48,407 nt of DNA from an uncultured Erysipelotrichaceae bacterium (GCA_948442015.1 CAOJRP010000011.1:1-48407), one strand, 5' to 3'. Shown: positions 1-8,608, numbered from the stretch's first letter. The notes: a model not told the origin generated them from the letters alone. Program-made: numbers and translations.

Positions 1-32
1 TGTCACATTGTAATTTGTCTACAAAAATGTGT

Positions 33-383
33 CTAAAAACTTGACATAAATCCACTTGTATTTTGAAACGTTGTAGTTGATAAACTCTCTAGATTTACTA
101 TATAACTTGCACTTCCACTACATGTATTTGTAATTGTAAATGTATATGGTGTATTTTGCATTCCTTCTTCCGTCTTTAATGGATATGCGCTACTTATATT
201 GATTGCTTCATTTCCCTCTAGTTCTACTCCAAAGCATCCTGAAGATATAATATTTGAGTCTTCCTGTACTTTCGTTGCTTGCCAAAAAGCATAACTTATA
301 CCTACTATTAATAGTAGGAGTAAGATACTTATACTACTTGTTATTATTACCTTTCTTTTTTTGTTTTCTTCTTTTCTTTCCAT
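33..383 (-). pseudogene. Camelysin/TasA-like surface protein, truncated
   Basis: The frame encodes 116 residues. A charged N-terminus is followed by one hydrophobic segment (about residues 12-31) ending in ISYAFW, then SSGCFGVEL and FTITNTCS. The same series of motifs occurs in the neighbour at 3601-4278 (SYAYW, SSGCFNIEL, FTVTNTCS), so the two are paralogues of the camelysin/TasA (CalY) type: secreted or membrane-tethered matrix-fibre proteins. The start at 383 has a GGAGGT Shine-Dalgarno. Similarity to the paralogue stops near NLESLSTTTFQN, and the frame ends about nine codons later, where the paralogue continues for over 100 residues. The gene is therefore truncated, probably by something whose end is at the left edge of the window. 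Its promoter (420-466) is shared with the paralogue. Confidence 0.7.
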
Positions 384-419
384 TTAAATTCTACCTCCAT
401 TTTTTCTATTGTTGATAAA

Positions 420-466
420 ATTATACCCCCCCGATCTTTCGGTCAAGTTAAGAAAGAATAGTTTAC
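420..466 (-). promoter_or_regulatory. Camelysin-gene promoter 1 with poly-G spacer
   Basis: On the minus strand TTGACC (441-446) and TATAAT (420-425) are separated by 15 nt that include seven consecutive G (426-432). Bases 442-466, covering most of the -35 and the region upstream, are identical to 4335-4359 in front of the paralogous gene. A 15-nt spacer is 2 nt short of the sigma-A optimum, so gain of G residues by slippage would be expected to strengthen it. The switching idea is inference; the sequence identity and poly-G tract are directly visible. Confidence 0.7.
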
Positions 467-501
467 GTTAGTATTTACAATCATAACAAAGAATAAGTGT
501 G

Positions 502-506
502 TTTCA
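502..506. repeat. Target-site duplication TTTCA, left copy
   Basis: TTTCA immediately precedes the left end of the IS3-family element and recurs at 1859-1863, immediately after the right end. A 5-bp duplication is within the normal range for IS3-family insertion. Confidence 0.7.
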
Positions 507-585
507 TAAAGTTGTAAGATAAAAGTGTACACAAAAAAAGTGTATGCTTTTATTTTTGATATAATTTAATAAAGGAGTTGATAAA

Positions 586-933
586 GTGGCTAGTAAAGGT
601 CAAAAATTTAAACAATGGACAGCAGAAGAAAAATATAAAATAATAAAACCTGTTTTGGATATGGAAAAGAGCACACATGATATTCCCCGTGAAATGGGAT
701 TAAATAATGGGATGATTTATAATTGGATAAAAGCGTATCGAAATAATGGGATGAATGGATTAAAATCTAAAAAGAAACCAGGTAATCCATTATCCAAATA
801 TTCTAATAAAAAGAATCTTACAAGAGAAGAACAACTTGAATATGAAAATATGAAACTAAGAATTGAGAATGAAATGTTAAAAAAAGGATTCCTAACGAAA
901 GGAGATGGTACATATGTAAAATTCATGAAGTAA
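586..933 (+). CDS. IS3-family transposase OrfA (helix-turn-helix)
   Basis: A 115-residue DNA-binding subunit of the IS3 transposase that recognises the element ends. It has the typical N-terminal helix-turn-helix (FKQWTAEEKYKIIKPVL, then MGLNNGMIYNWIKAY at about residues 38-52) and a C-terminal leucine-zipper-like stretch (LEYENMKLRIENEMLKK). The start is GTG, with GGAG 8 nt upstream. Near the C-terminus seven consecutive A (879-885) form the slippery sequence A-AAA-AAA. A -1 shift there enters the orfB frame and gives a fused OrfAB transposase of about 411 residues, the usual active form in this family. Confidence 0.88.
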   Translation: MASKGQKFKQWTAEEKYKIIKPVLDMEKSTHDIPREMGLNNGMIYNWIKAYRNNGMNGLKSKKKPGNPLSKYSNKKNLTREEQLEYENMKLRIENEMLKKGFLTKGDGTYVKFMK

Positions 934-1820
934 CGCAAACTAAATATGAGATAATTGAACTTTTAAGTAAAGAATATAATACAAAATCGTTATGCTTAAT
1001 ATTAAAAGTATCAAGATCAGGATATTATAAGTGGCTTAAAAATAAAGATATATTAAATCAATACGAAATAAATAGAAAAAACTTAGGAGAATTAATTCAA
1101 GATATACATAATCGTAAACCAAGTTATGGATACCATAGAATAAACAAGATAATAAAAGATGAAACTGGATGGTATGTGTCATCAAATCTAGTTCATAAAG
1201 TGTGTAAAAGCTTAAATATAAAATCAAAGGCTAAACATTATAAATATAAACGACCAGGAGAAGAATCAATTAAATATTCTAATATTATTAATGGTAATTG
1301 GAATACTACAAGACCTTTTGAGAAAATAGTATCAGATACAACGACTTTCTACTTTAAGAAAAAGAAATATGATTGGACATTTTATTTAGATGTGTTTAAC
1401 AATGAAATTGTTGGTTATGATGTAAGAGATTCTATGAATGGAAATGGAGTTTTAAACCATAGAGAAGCATTATATAATATGTTAAATAACAAAATAAAAA
1501 GAGGGTACGAAAACCTTGAAACAATCGTTCATACAGATCAAGGAGCCGTTTATTCCTCAGTGTCATTTAACAATATATTTAATTCTTATAAAGTAACCAG
1601 ATCTATGTCTAGAGCTGGTACACCAACAGATAATCCAGTTATCGAATCAAAAAATGGCTGGATTAAAAAAGAAATGTATATTGATTTTGACATAAATAAT
1701 TATAACACAGTTCAAGAATTTATTGATGATATTGTTTGGGATAATAACAATTATCAACCAAGTTTTGCATTACGATATAAAAACCCAGTTGAGTATAGAA
1801 CTCAACTAGGCTTTAAATAA
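873..1820 (+). CDS. IS3-family transposase OrfB (DDE integrase core), made by -1 frameshift
   Basis: The frame is open from 873, just after a TGA at 870, but has no convincing start codon near its beginning. Translation most likely enters by -1 frameshifting at the A7 run (879-885) in orfA. The early part carries the IS3 HTH_21-like region (SRSGYYKWLKN, PSYGYHRINKII). The rve integrase core has all three catalytic acids: D in VSDTTTFY, D in VHTDQGAVYSS, and E in NPVIESKNGWIKKE. The C-terminus (NNYQPSFALRYKNPVEYR) matches the family's end. An ATG at 1176 would give only the C-terminal 214 residues and lose part of the N-terminal region. Confidence 0.85.
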   Translation, partial: NVKKRIPNERRWYICKIHEVTQTKYEIIELLSKEYNTKSLCLILKVSRSGYYKWLKNKDILNQYEINRKNLGELIQDIHNRKPSYGYHRINKIIKDETGWYVSSNLVHKVCKSLNIKSKAKHYKYKRPGEESIKYSNIINGNWNTTRPFEKIVSDTTTFYFKKKKYDWTFYLDVFNNEIVGYDVRDSMNGNGVLNHREALYNMLNNKIKRGYENLETIVHTDQGAVYSSVSFNNIFNSYKVTRSMSRAGTPTDNPVIESKNGWIKKEMYIDFDINNYNTVQEFIDDIVWDNNNYQPSFALRYKNPVEYRTQLGFK

Positions 1821-1858
1821 AATGTTTTTTTACTGTCTACTTTTCATTGACAACTTCA

Positions 1859-1863
1859 TTTCA
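1859..1863. repeat. Target-site duplication TTTCA, right copy
   Basis: Direct repeat of 502-506, directly abutting the right terminal inverted repeat of the insertion sequence. Confidence 0.7.
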
Positions 1864-1980
1864 CTTATTTTTTATTTCGTGTAATTCAGTAAAAGTATAG
1901 GGATTATCTTCTACTAATCTTGTTAAACTTTCATATTCATTTATTCCATATGTCCGACACCTAATTATTATAAAAAACTT
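1861..1980 (-). pseudogene. Possible remnant of an unrecognised gene
   Basis: On the minus strand an open stretch of about 39 codons reads IRCRTYGINEYESLTRL and then VEDNPYTFTELHEIKNK before TGA. The composition (E, N, L, T and Y in a helix-like pattern) looks coding rather than random AT-rich translation. There is no start codon in frame, and a TGA precedes it. The stop overlaps the IS target duplication, so the insertion may have cut off or moved its 3' end. I do not recognise the family. Confidence 0.25.
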
Positions 1981-2224
1981 TCAAAAAACTAATTTTTATC
2001 TAACAATATTTTGATTATTGCTATTAAAATTATGCAATAATCCTTTTTTTGGCCATTTTTCGCATTTTACATTTACTTTTTTTAATGTTATATTACTTTT
2101 TGACAAAAAAAATTATCTAATATTTTCTGTTAATAGTAGTTTTTTTGACTATACCCCACACAAAATCAAGATACAACGTTCATGTCTCTTTATAGGTATC
2201 AAACTTTAATTCAAAAGAACTACT
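1981..2224. other. Non-coding AT-rich stretch
   Basis: Very AT-rich sequence with T-runs. The open frame on the plus strand (2018-2209) is low-complexity F/L/I-rich translation with no Shine-Dalgarno. I see no gene or clear structure here. Confidence 0.5.
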
Positions 2225-2260
2225 AAAAAATATGACTAGAAATTTCAGTCATATTTTTTA
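2225..2260 (-). terminator. Terminator after the camelysin-like fusion gene
   Basis: ATATGACT (in 2230-2237) pairs with AGTCATAT (2247-2254) around a 9-nt loop, with A-run and T-run flanks on either side. It is 10 nt past the stop at 2270 and could work in both directions. Confidence 0.7.
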
Positions 2261-2269
2261 TTTAAGAAA

Positions 2270-3610
2270 TTACTTGACTATAAATGGTTCGTTAGATGTC
2301 CCTATTCCACCACTTATTTCCGTATCGACTTTTAAGTTTATTACTGGTCTTACGCCAAATTCGTTGCTAACTTTATATGTGTTACCAACATAACCCATCC
2401 TAAATACCTCGTCTCCTGAAATAGATCCAGACAAAGACGGTGTCATAGTCCAGTAATAGGAACTAGACGCAGTATAAGACAAAGTTTGATATTTTCCCCA
2501 AGAATGCCCTGACAAAGACAACTCATCAATCGTCATTAAACCAATCGGATAAATCAAGGCTTTATTCCCTTTTCCACTAGAAGATGTAGTAAATAAATCA
2601 TTGCTATTTTGACAATTTAATGCTGGCGATCTTGTAACTTTATATCTATTATCACCATCATAATGTGTTAATTTGCTAGTAGTGTATCCATCTCCAACAT
2701 TTGAAGGAGACAAACTCCTATCATTACAGAAACCAGCATCGGCAATATATTTTGATAACCTTTTATCAACAATATTTTGTCTATACCAACTATCTAAATA
2801 TTTCTTGATAGTTGAATCTACTTCATTAGCATGAGTTTCTGCATAACTTGAGTTTAATGTGTTTCCATACATGTATCCAACATACGCTGGGTTTCCATTA
2901 TTTGTATTAAAAGATATTCTGTTAGTAGAAGAATATCCTAAAGAACTATCTGTTAGTCTCGCAAATAATTCTTCACCTTGGGCATCTTTTTTCGATCCTG
3001 AATATAATAACCTTATACTTCCATCACCATTGATTCTTATTATCCTCCAGTAATGACCTCCAAATAAAACATAATTATTATTGACACTTCCCCTATAATA
3101 ATAACTTGTTCCATATTCATCGTTCATTTGATAAATTCCTTTATCTGATTTATCACTTTCAACTTCTCTTGGAGTATAAGTATATCCCATTATGTAATAT
3201 TCTATTGTTTTATATGTTTCGCCTTTTGCTGAAGTATATGTTCCTTCGCTTTTAGTTACACTTTTTATTTTTCGTAACGCAGTATCATATTCGCCAGATG
3301 CGACAGCCAAATTGTTACCATTCTCGAATATATCGGTCCACGTTGTATAATAATCATTATTTTCATAATCAAGTGTTGTAGGATCAACTCGTTGTACTCC
3401 TGTCAATGTATACATTCCTGTTTCACTATTAAAAGTATATCCCATTCCAATAAGTGGTAACACATTTGTAGACGTCAAACTTTCAGTTCCCACAATTCCA
3501 GAACCAACTAAACTTGGATCTAGTGTCTTTGCTATATATATACTTGTACTTGCATTATGTTTTTCTTCCCAATCTATTATTGGAGCTGTCTTACTAAAGT
3601 CTACTGCTTG
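2270..3610 (-). pseudogene. C-terminal part of a frameshifted camelysin-like surface protein
   Basis: The frame is open from a TAA at 3611-3613 down to 2270. The only possible start in its first 40 codons is a GTG at 3493 with no Shine-Dalgarno, while coding-like sequence continues upstream of it (DFSKTAPIIDWEEKH, STSIYIAKTLDPSLVG). The N-terminal gene at 3601-4278 overlaps it in another frame and ends in IASNKQ. One protein of about 670 residues was therefore probably split by a one-base frameshift near 3605-3615. The C-terminal part has a region around YYYRGSVNNNYVLFGGHYWR and ends with YWTMTPS, GVRPVINLKV and NEPFIVK. This resembles a domain common in surface proteins of gut Firmicutes, whose function I cannot name. 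It has two isolated Cys residues (GFCND, LNCQN). Confidence 0.65.
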
Positions 3611-4278
3611 TTACTTGCTATTTTTGACTTTGCTAATTCAATATCTGTTGTTTGATATTCATTTGCTAGTATTGCGTCTTTTAATAACGTTATTCCATTA
3701 TCCACTGGATTATATTTACTTACACTAGCATCCACTACTACTTTTGATAACATTACTTTATTCATAGCGTCTTTATCACTAGCTGTTATATTTCCATCCA
3801 TCCATATTCTTACTGTATAATCTTCACTATCGCCACTTCCTAAACTTCCACTTGTTAGTTTTCTAGATTCTACTGAATTATTTAATACTGTATTTGTTGT
3901 TTCTAAGTCAGCTAGATTTTTTATCTCTTCATTATTAACCATTACTTTGATATATTTATTAGCAAGTGTTGTTCCTTCTAACATTTCTAAATTAATATTG
4001 TAACTTGCAAATAAACTACAAGTATTAGTTACTGTAAATGAATATGGTACTAGTTTTCTTCCTTCTTCATCTGTAATTGGATAGGCATTTTCTAATTTTA
4101 TATCATTTTTTTCATTTGATAATTCAATATTAAAACAGCCTGAACTAACTTTATTTAACCCTTCTTGCTTTTTTGTTATTATCCAATACGCATAACTCAT
4201 TCCTATAACTAAAGACATTACTAATAATATCCCTAAAACCCCTACAATTCTTTTCTTTTTCTTACCTACATCATTCAT
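3601..4278 (-). pseudogene. Camelysin/TasA-like N-terminal part of a frameshifted surface protein
   Basis: 225 residues: a basic N-terminus, a hydrophobic helix (about residues 10-30) ending SYAYW, then the camelysin-like motifs SSGCFNIEL, NAYPITDEEGRK and FTVTNTCS. TasA/CalY proteins form extracellular matrix fibres. The start is ATG 4278 with GAGGT 8 nt upstream; a GTG at 4293 is part of the leader. The frame stops at 3601, but the next frame continues as the C-terminal region at 2270-3610, so the two were probably one gene. Promoter 4313-4359 shares its sequence with that of the paralogue at 33-383. Either a true frameshift or an assembly indel would explain the split. Confidence 0.7.
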
Positions 4279-4312
4279 AAAATATAACCTCACACTTCCT
4301 ACTGTTAGTAAT

Positions 4313-4359
4313 ATTTTACCCCCCCGACTTTCCAGTCAAGTTAAGAAAGAATAGTTTAC
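4313..4359 (-). promoter_or_regulatory. Camelysin-gene promoter 2 with poly-G spacer
   Basis: TTGACT (4334-4339) and TAAAAT (4313-4318) are spaced 15 nt apart on the minus strand, and the spacer includes seven consecutive G (4319-4325). Bases 4335-4359 are identical to 442-466 of the other camelysin promoter, while the flanks differ. Conservation extends some 20 nt upstream of the -35, which suggests a shared activator or regulator site. The leader is about 28 nt. Confidence 0.7.
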
Positions 4360-4376
4360 ATCAATTAAAAATAAAA

Positions 4377-4400
4377 TGCACAAAATCTAATTTGTACATT
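4377..4400 (-). terminator. Probable topA terminator
   Basis: TGCACAAA (4377-4384) pairs, with one mismatch, with TTTGTACA (4391-4398). On the minus strand it is followed by a T-rich run (TTTTATTTTT). It lies directly after the topA stop. Confidence 0.45.
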
Positions 4401-6422
4401 CTATTTTTTTTCATATTTACAGGAAGAACACTTTATTTTGTCTTTCTTTTCTACTAGCATTTCTCCACAATCAGGGCATTTTTCTCCAATTGGTTTATCC
4501 CAATAAGCTGTTTTACATTTAGGGTAATTAGAGCAACCATAGAAAATTTTTCCTTTTCTTGTATTACGTTCAATAATTTTACCATCACAATTAGGACAAT
4601 CAAGAACTTCAATAACAGCTTTTTCTTCTTTTTTAATATATTTACATTCAGGATAATTAGAACATGCTGTAAACTTACCATACCTACCATTTCTAATTAC
4701 AAGTTCATTTCCACAATCAGGACACTTTTCTCCAGTTGGTTCTGCTTCCTTCTTCTCCATATTTTTAAAAGCATCTTCAACAAGGGGTTCAAATTTATCA
4801 TAAAATTCATGCAGTACTTTAATATTATCTAACTCATTATCTGCTATATCATCCAAATCTTTTTCCATATTAGCTGTATATTCAACATTAACAATATCAC
4901 TAAAGAACTCTTGTAATTTATCTGTTGTTTCAACTCCAATATCGGTTGGAAAGAACTTCTTATCTTCTAATTTGACATATCCTCGAGCTTTAATTGTTTC
5001 CATAATTGTTGAATATGTACTAGGACGCCCAATTCCCAGTTTTTCTAACTCTTTTATTAAAGAACTTTCTGTGTATCTAGCAGGTGGTTGGGTAAAGTGT
5101 TGTTCTTTTACTAACTCTTCAGCACTTAATTCATCATTTTCATTTAACTTTGGTAATAAAGTATCTTCATTTTTTTCATAACGACTATAAACTTTTAAAT
5201 AACCATCAAATTTTAAGATACTACCTGTGGCTTTAAATAAGTAATCATTATTTAATAAAGATATTGTTGTAGCTATTACTTTAGCATCAGCCATTAAAGA
5301 TGCTAGTGCCCTATAATAGATTAAACTATATAATTTAAATTCATCAGGATTTAAGTAGTTTTTTAAAGACTCTGGAGTTCTATTAATACTAGTTGGTCTA
5401 ATGCCTTCATGAGCATCTTGCATATTAGCATTTTGTTTTTGCTTTTTTACATGTCCAACATATTCTTTACCAAAAGTTTTTTCAATATACTTAAATGTTT
5501 CGTCAATAAAAATAGGACTTAATCTTTCACTATCAGTACGCATATAAGTAATTAAACCAACCGATTCACTACCTATCTCCATACCTTCATAAAGTTTTTG
5601 TGCAACACGCATTGTCTTTGAACTAGAAAAAGACAATTTACTGGATGCAGTTTGCTGTAAAGTTGATGTTTTAAAAGGCATAACACCTTTTTTATTTTTT
5701 TCTTTACTTTCAATATTATCGATAACAAATTTTGAAGACAAAGCTCCTAGTATTTTATCAGCATCACTCTCATTTTTAATTTCTACTTTTTTATTCTTGT
5801 ACTTTTCTAAATCCGCATCAAATTCCTTAAATTTAGCTGTAATACTCCAGTATTCTTCTTCTTTAAAAGCCGCAATTTCTCTTTCTTTATCAACAATTAA
5901 TTTTAAAGCAACACTCTGAACACGACCAGCACTTTTCCCTCCTGTTTTTGATTGCATTAATTTTGATAAACGGAAACCAATAATGCGATCTAAAATTCTT
6001 CTTGTTTCTTGACTTTTAACTAAGTTATAATCTATTTTTCTTGGATTTTTAATCGCATCAAGTATAACTGGTTTTGTTATTTCATGAAACACTACTCGAT
6101 CATAATTATTTTCTGCAAGTTTTAAAGTATCAAATAAATGCCAAGAAATAGCTTCCCCCTCACGGTCTGGGTCAGTAGCAAGAATAACAGAATCCGCTTC
6201 TTTAGCTAATTTCTTTAATGCATTAATATCTTTACTCTTTCCTTTTATAGCCACATAGTTTGGTTTAAAATCATTTTCTAAATCGACTCCTAAACCAAAT
6301 TTCCCCGATGTAGCTAAATCTCTTATGTGACCTTTACTACTGACAACTTTATAATCATCACCTAAATATTTTTCAATTGTTTTACTTTTTGCAGGGGACT
6401 CCACAATTACAAGTTTTTTCAT
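4401..6422 (-). CDS. topA: DNA topoisomerase I
   Basis: Type IA topoisomerase (673 residues) that relaxes negative supercoils by cutting and rejoining one DNA strand. The TOPRIM domain opens with LVIVESPAKSKTIEKYL (catalytic Glu8) and has the acidic TDPDREGE motif at 83-90. The active-site Tyr293 is in GLITYMRTDSERLSP. The C-terminus from about residue 570 has three zinc-ribbon modules beginning CPDCG, CPNCD and CPDCG, with partner Cys pairs (ACSNYPEC, GCSNYPKC, CSSC). Length is normal for Firmicutes. It is the last gene of the long leftward run, 14 nt after the LtaS-like gene. topA close to rnhB and ylqF is a Bacillus-like arrangement. Confidence 0.97.
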   Translation of the reverse strand: MKKLVIVESPAKSKTIEKYLGDDYKVVSSKGHIRDLATSGKFGLGVDLENDFKPNYVAIKGKSKDINALKKLAKEADSVILATDPDREGEAISWHLFDTLKLAENNYDRVVFHEITKPVILDAIKNPRKIDYNLVKSQETRRILDRIIGFRLSKLMQSKTGGKSAGRVQSVALKLIVDKEREIAAFKEEEYWSITAKFKEFDADLEKYKNKKVEIKNESDADKILGALSSKFVIDNIESKEKNKKGVMPFKTSTLQQTASSKLSFSSSKTMRVAQKLYEGMEIGSESVGLITYMRTDSERLSPIFIDETFKYIEKTFGKEYVGHVKKQKQNANMQDAHEGIRPTSINRTPESLKNYLNPDEFKLYSLIYYRALASLMADAKVIATTISLLNNDYLFKATGSILKFDGYLKVYSRYEKNEDTLLPKLNENDELSAEELVKEQHFTQPPARYTESSLIKELEKLGIGRPSTYSTIMETIKARGYVKLEDKKFFPTDIGVETTDKLQEFFSDIVNVEYTANMEKDLDDIADNELDNIKVLHEFYDKFEPLVEDAFKNMEKKEAEPTGEKCPDCGNELVIRNGRYGKFTACSNYPECKYIKKEEKAVIEVLDCPNCDGKIIERNTRKGKIFYGCSNYPKCKTAYWDKPIGEKCPDCGEMLVEKKDKIKCSSCKYEKK

Positions 6423-6436
6423 TTAAAGCTCCTTTC

Positions 6437-8608
6437 TTATGATTCTTCATTATTTTCTTTTTCATCACTACCATTATTTGATGGTGGAACAACAACCGGA
6501 ATATCTTCTTTAACTTCATATTTATCTGTACTATCTTCTAAAGCTTTGAAGTAATTTGTTGTTATAGCTGTATTGGACATTTTAATCATATCACTAATTT
6601 CTTTATTAACGTTAATAATATAATCATTATCATATTTCTTTTCCCCGAAATATGATACATTTCCCGTTGTGGCATTATAGAAAGCAACATCATCTTGCCA
6701 AGAGCCATCTGCGAATATTACACGATTTGGATAAGTTTCACTAAAAACATCACGTCCAGCATAGAGTCTTGGATCATAATCTAAATTAAATAGATTAGCC
6801 ATGGTTGGAACGATATTCATAAAAGTTGTATATTGCTCATATGTACTAGGAGTGATTTCTGAATTATAAATAATAAATGGTGTTCTGTCAACTTCAAATT
6901 TCTCATTAACATCATAATCAAAGTATTGGTTTAAAATATGATTCTTAATACCATAAGGATAATGATCCCCATATAAAACTATGACAGTGTCATCTAAAAT
7001 ATTTTTTTCTTCTAAAAGTTCTAGTAACTTTCCTATTGCATCATCTAGTACTTTTAACTTACTCATATATCTTTGTAAAGTAATATCATAATTGGTATCT
7101 TTAAACATGGCTAGATTTAATTCTCCTAGTTCACTTTTTACCCCATATGGTTGATGAGATGATACTGTTGTCATCCAAGCCATAAATGGTTCATTAGTAT
7201 TTATTTTTTTTATTGATTCTTCCATTAGAGCTACATCACTAGGCCACTCTTCATACACATTTGTATAAGGTATTCCTAAATCTTCAACACCGTAATAAGT
7301 ACTTCCCATATTTTGATGAATTGTTCTTCTTCGATAATATGCTTCGGTATAGTTATGGAAACTACTTGTCTTATAGCCTTTGTTATTGAATAAATTAAAT
7401 ATTGACTCTGGATAAACATTATCTTTATAAATATTAGCTGTACAAGTTCTATTGATAGTATATAAAGAAACCATTCCACTCATTTCATTATTTCCTGTAT
7501 TACAAGAATTTCTTGGTGAATAAGCATTAGTAAAATTCCATCCTTCTTTAGCTATCTTGGCTACATTAGGATAATACTTTTCATCTAATAAAATAGTATT
7601 AGCGCTTTCCATCATAATAACAATTAAGTTTTTACCTTCAAACATACCTGTATAATCATTTTTAGGAGTAATTTCTCTACTTAAATAATAACTATTAAGT
7701 TTTTTATAATCATTATTAGTAATAGTGCTATCCCACTCTTCCCAAGATGTATCATCAATTACTCTTGTGTTATCTGTAATGTCTTCTTCTTTGATTTCCT
7801 CTTTAACATAAGGAACAAATTCATCATCAGGAGTCATTGTCCTTGGAAATAAAAGTGTTTCAATATCAATAAGACCAAAACCTGTTGAACCAAACTGAGC
7901 AACAGCTAAATTAGGTATATCAGGATATAAAAATAAGTTTTTCGTTGTTCTTAATTGCAGTTCATTTTTCATAAAGTTAGCATCTAGGCTGTAAGCATAA
8001 AAGCCACATAAAACCATAACGATTATAATAAAATTAATTCTCGTATTTTTTAAAGTATTATGACGATTATTTTTTCTATTTAGAGCTTCTTTATCTTTTA
8101 ATTCTTTTGTATTAAACTTTTCAATAAAATCAACATTTTCATTTTTAATTGATAACTTAACTTTTCTTTCTATTAATAGAAAATAAAGAAGTAAGACTCC
8201 TAAAGGGATTAAAATATAGTAAAAAGAATTTTTAAAAGAGTCAAAATAGTCGGTAATGTAATCAGTTACTGCCCCTAGTTGGCTACTAGTCTCTACAGAA
8301 ACAAAAACACCTAAAAAGTTATAGAAACCAGCTTGAAGAGTGGCATATATACTTCCTATTAAACAAACTAAAAAGGTTAAAATATTACTTCCTATACGAC
8401 CACAATAAGAGAAAATTATTGATAAAATCATCGTTATAACATTAATACCAACAAATATTCTAAGTAAACTCCAATCTATTAAAGGCATCTTTAAAACTGC
8501 TCTAAAAATTACTTCTACAGCAAATAAAGTTAAAAACATTAATAAATAATTTTTGATAATTCGGTTATGAAATAATTTCTTCATTTGATAAATCACTGCT
8601 TTCATCAT
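6437..8608 (-). CDS. LtaS-type sulfatase-fold phosphoglycerol transferase
   Basis: Membrane enzyme of the lipoteichoic-acid synthase/phosphoglycerol transferase family (723 residues). About five transmembrane helices lie in residues 20-150 and 190-208. An extracellular sulfatase-fold domain follows: NLIVIMMESANT (metal-binding Glu334), CNTGNNE (Thr371, the likely catalytic threonine), and IVLYGDHYPYG (metal-binding Asp-His). Such enzymes move glycerol phosphate from phosphatidylglycerol to a glycolipid or sugar acceptor; the acceptor here is unknown. The acidic, Pro/Asn-rich tail is probably unstructured. The start overlaps the end of rnhB by 44 nt; an internal ATG at 8584 (MKKLFHN) is an alternative start. 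The TGNNE sequence differs from the usual TSDAE around the catalytic Thr, so it may be a divergent subfamily. Confidence 0.8.
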   Translation of the reverse strand: MMKAVIYQMKKLFHNRIIKNYLLMFLTLFAVEVIFRAVLKMPLIDWSLLRIFVGINVITMILSIIFSYCGRIGSNILTFLVCLIGSIYATLQAGFYNFLGVFVSVETSSQLGAVTDYITDYFDSFKNSFYYILIPLGVLLLYFLLIERKVKLSIKNENVDFIEKFNTKELKDKEALNRKNNRHNTLKNTRINFIIIVMVLCGFYAYSLDANFMKNELQLRTTKNLFLYPDIPNLAVAQFGSTGFGLIDIETLLFPRTMTPDDEFVPYVKEEIKEEDITDNTRVIDDTSWEEWDSTITNNDYKKLNSYYLSREITPKNDYTGMFEGKNLIVIMMESANTILLDEKYYPNVAKIAKEGWNFTNAYSPRNSCNTGNNEMSGMVSLYTINRTCTANIYKDNVYPESIFNLFNNKGYKTSSFHNYTEAYYRRRTIHQNMGSTYYGVEDLGIPYTNVYEEWPSDVALMEESIKKINTNEPFMAWMTTVSSHQPYGVKSELGELNLAMFKDTNYDITLQRYMSKLKVLDDAIGKLLELLEEKNILDDTVIVLYGDHYPYGIKNHILNQYFDYDVNEKFEVDRTPFIIYNSEITPSTYEQYTTFMNIVPTMANLFNLDYDPRLYAGRDVFSETYPNRVIFADGSWQDDVAFYNATTGNVSYFGEKKYDNDYIINVNKEISDMIKMSNTAITTNYFKALEDSTDKYEVKEDIPVVVPPSNNGSDEKENNEES

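Larger units (their letters stand above)
507..1858 (+). mobile_element. Complete IS3-family insertion sequence (IS150-like), 1352 bp
   Basis: The element carries overlapping orfA and orfB with an intact DDE triad. The left end (from 507, TAAAGTTGT) and the reverse complement of the right end (from 1858, TGAAGTTGT) form an imperfect terminal inverted repeat, with 19 of the first 25 positions matching by eye. It is flanked by a direct TTTCA duplication. Length, gene layout and the A-run frameshift site all fit IS3. Nothing visible prevents it from being active. It sits about 40 bp upstream of the camelysin-gene promoter box at 420-466. Confidence 0.85.

Noticed and set aside
717..938. Minus-strand ORF over the transposase orfA
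   Set aside because: Antisense shadow of orfA; low-complexity F/S-rich translation and no Shine-Dalgarno.
2018..2209. Plus-strand 63-residue ORF
   Set aside because: F/L/I-rich translation of AT-rich non-coding DNA, no Shine-Dalgarno, no neighbours on that strand.
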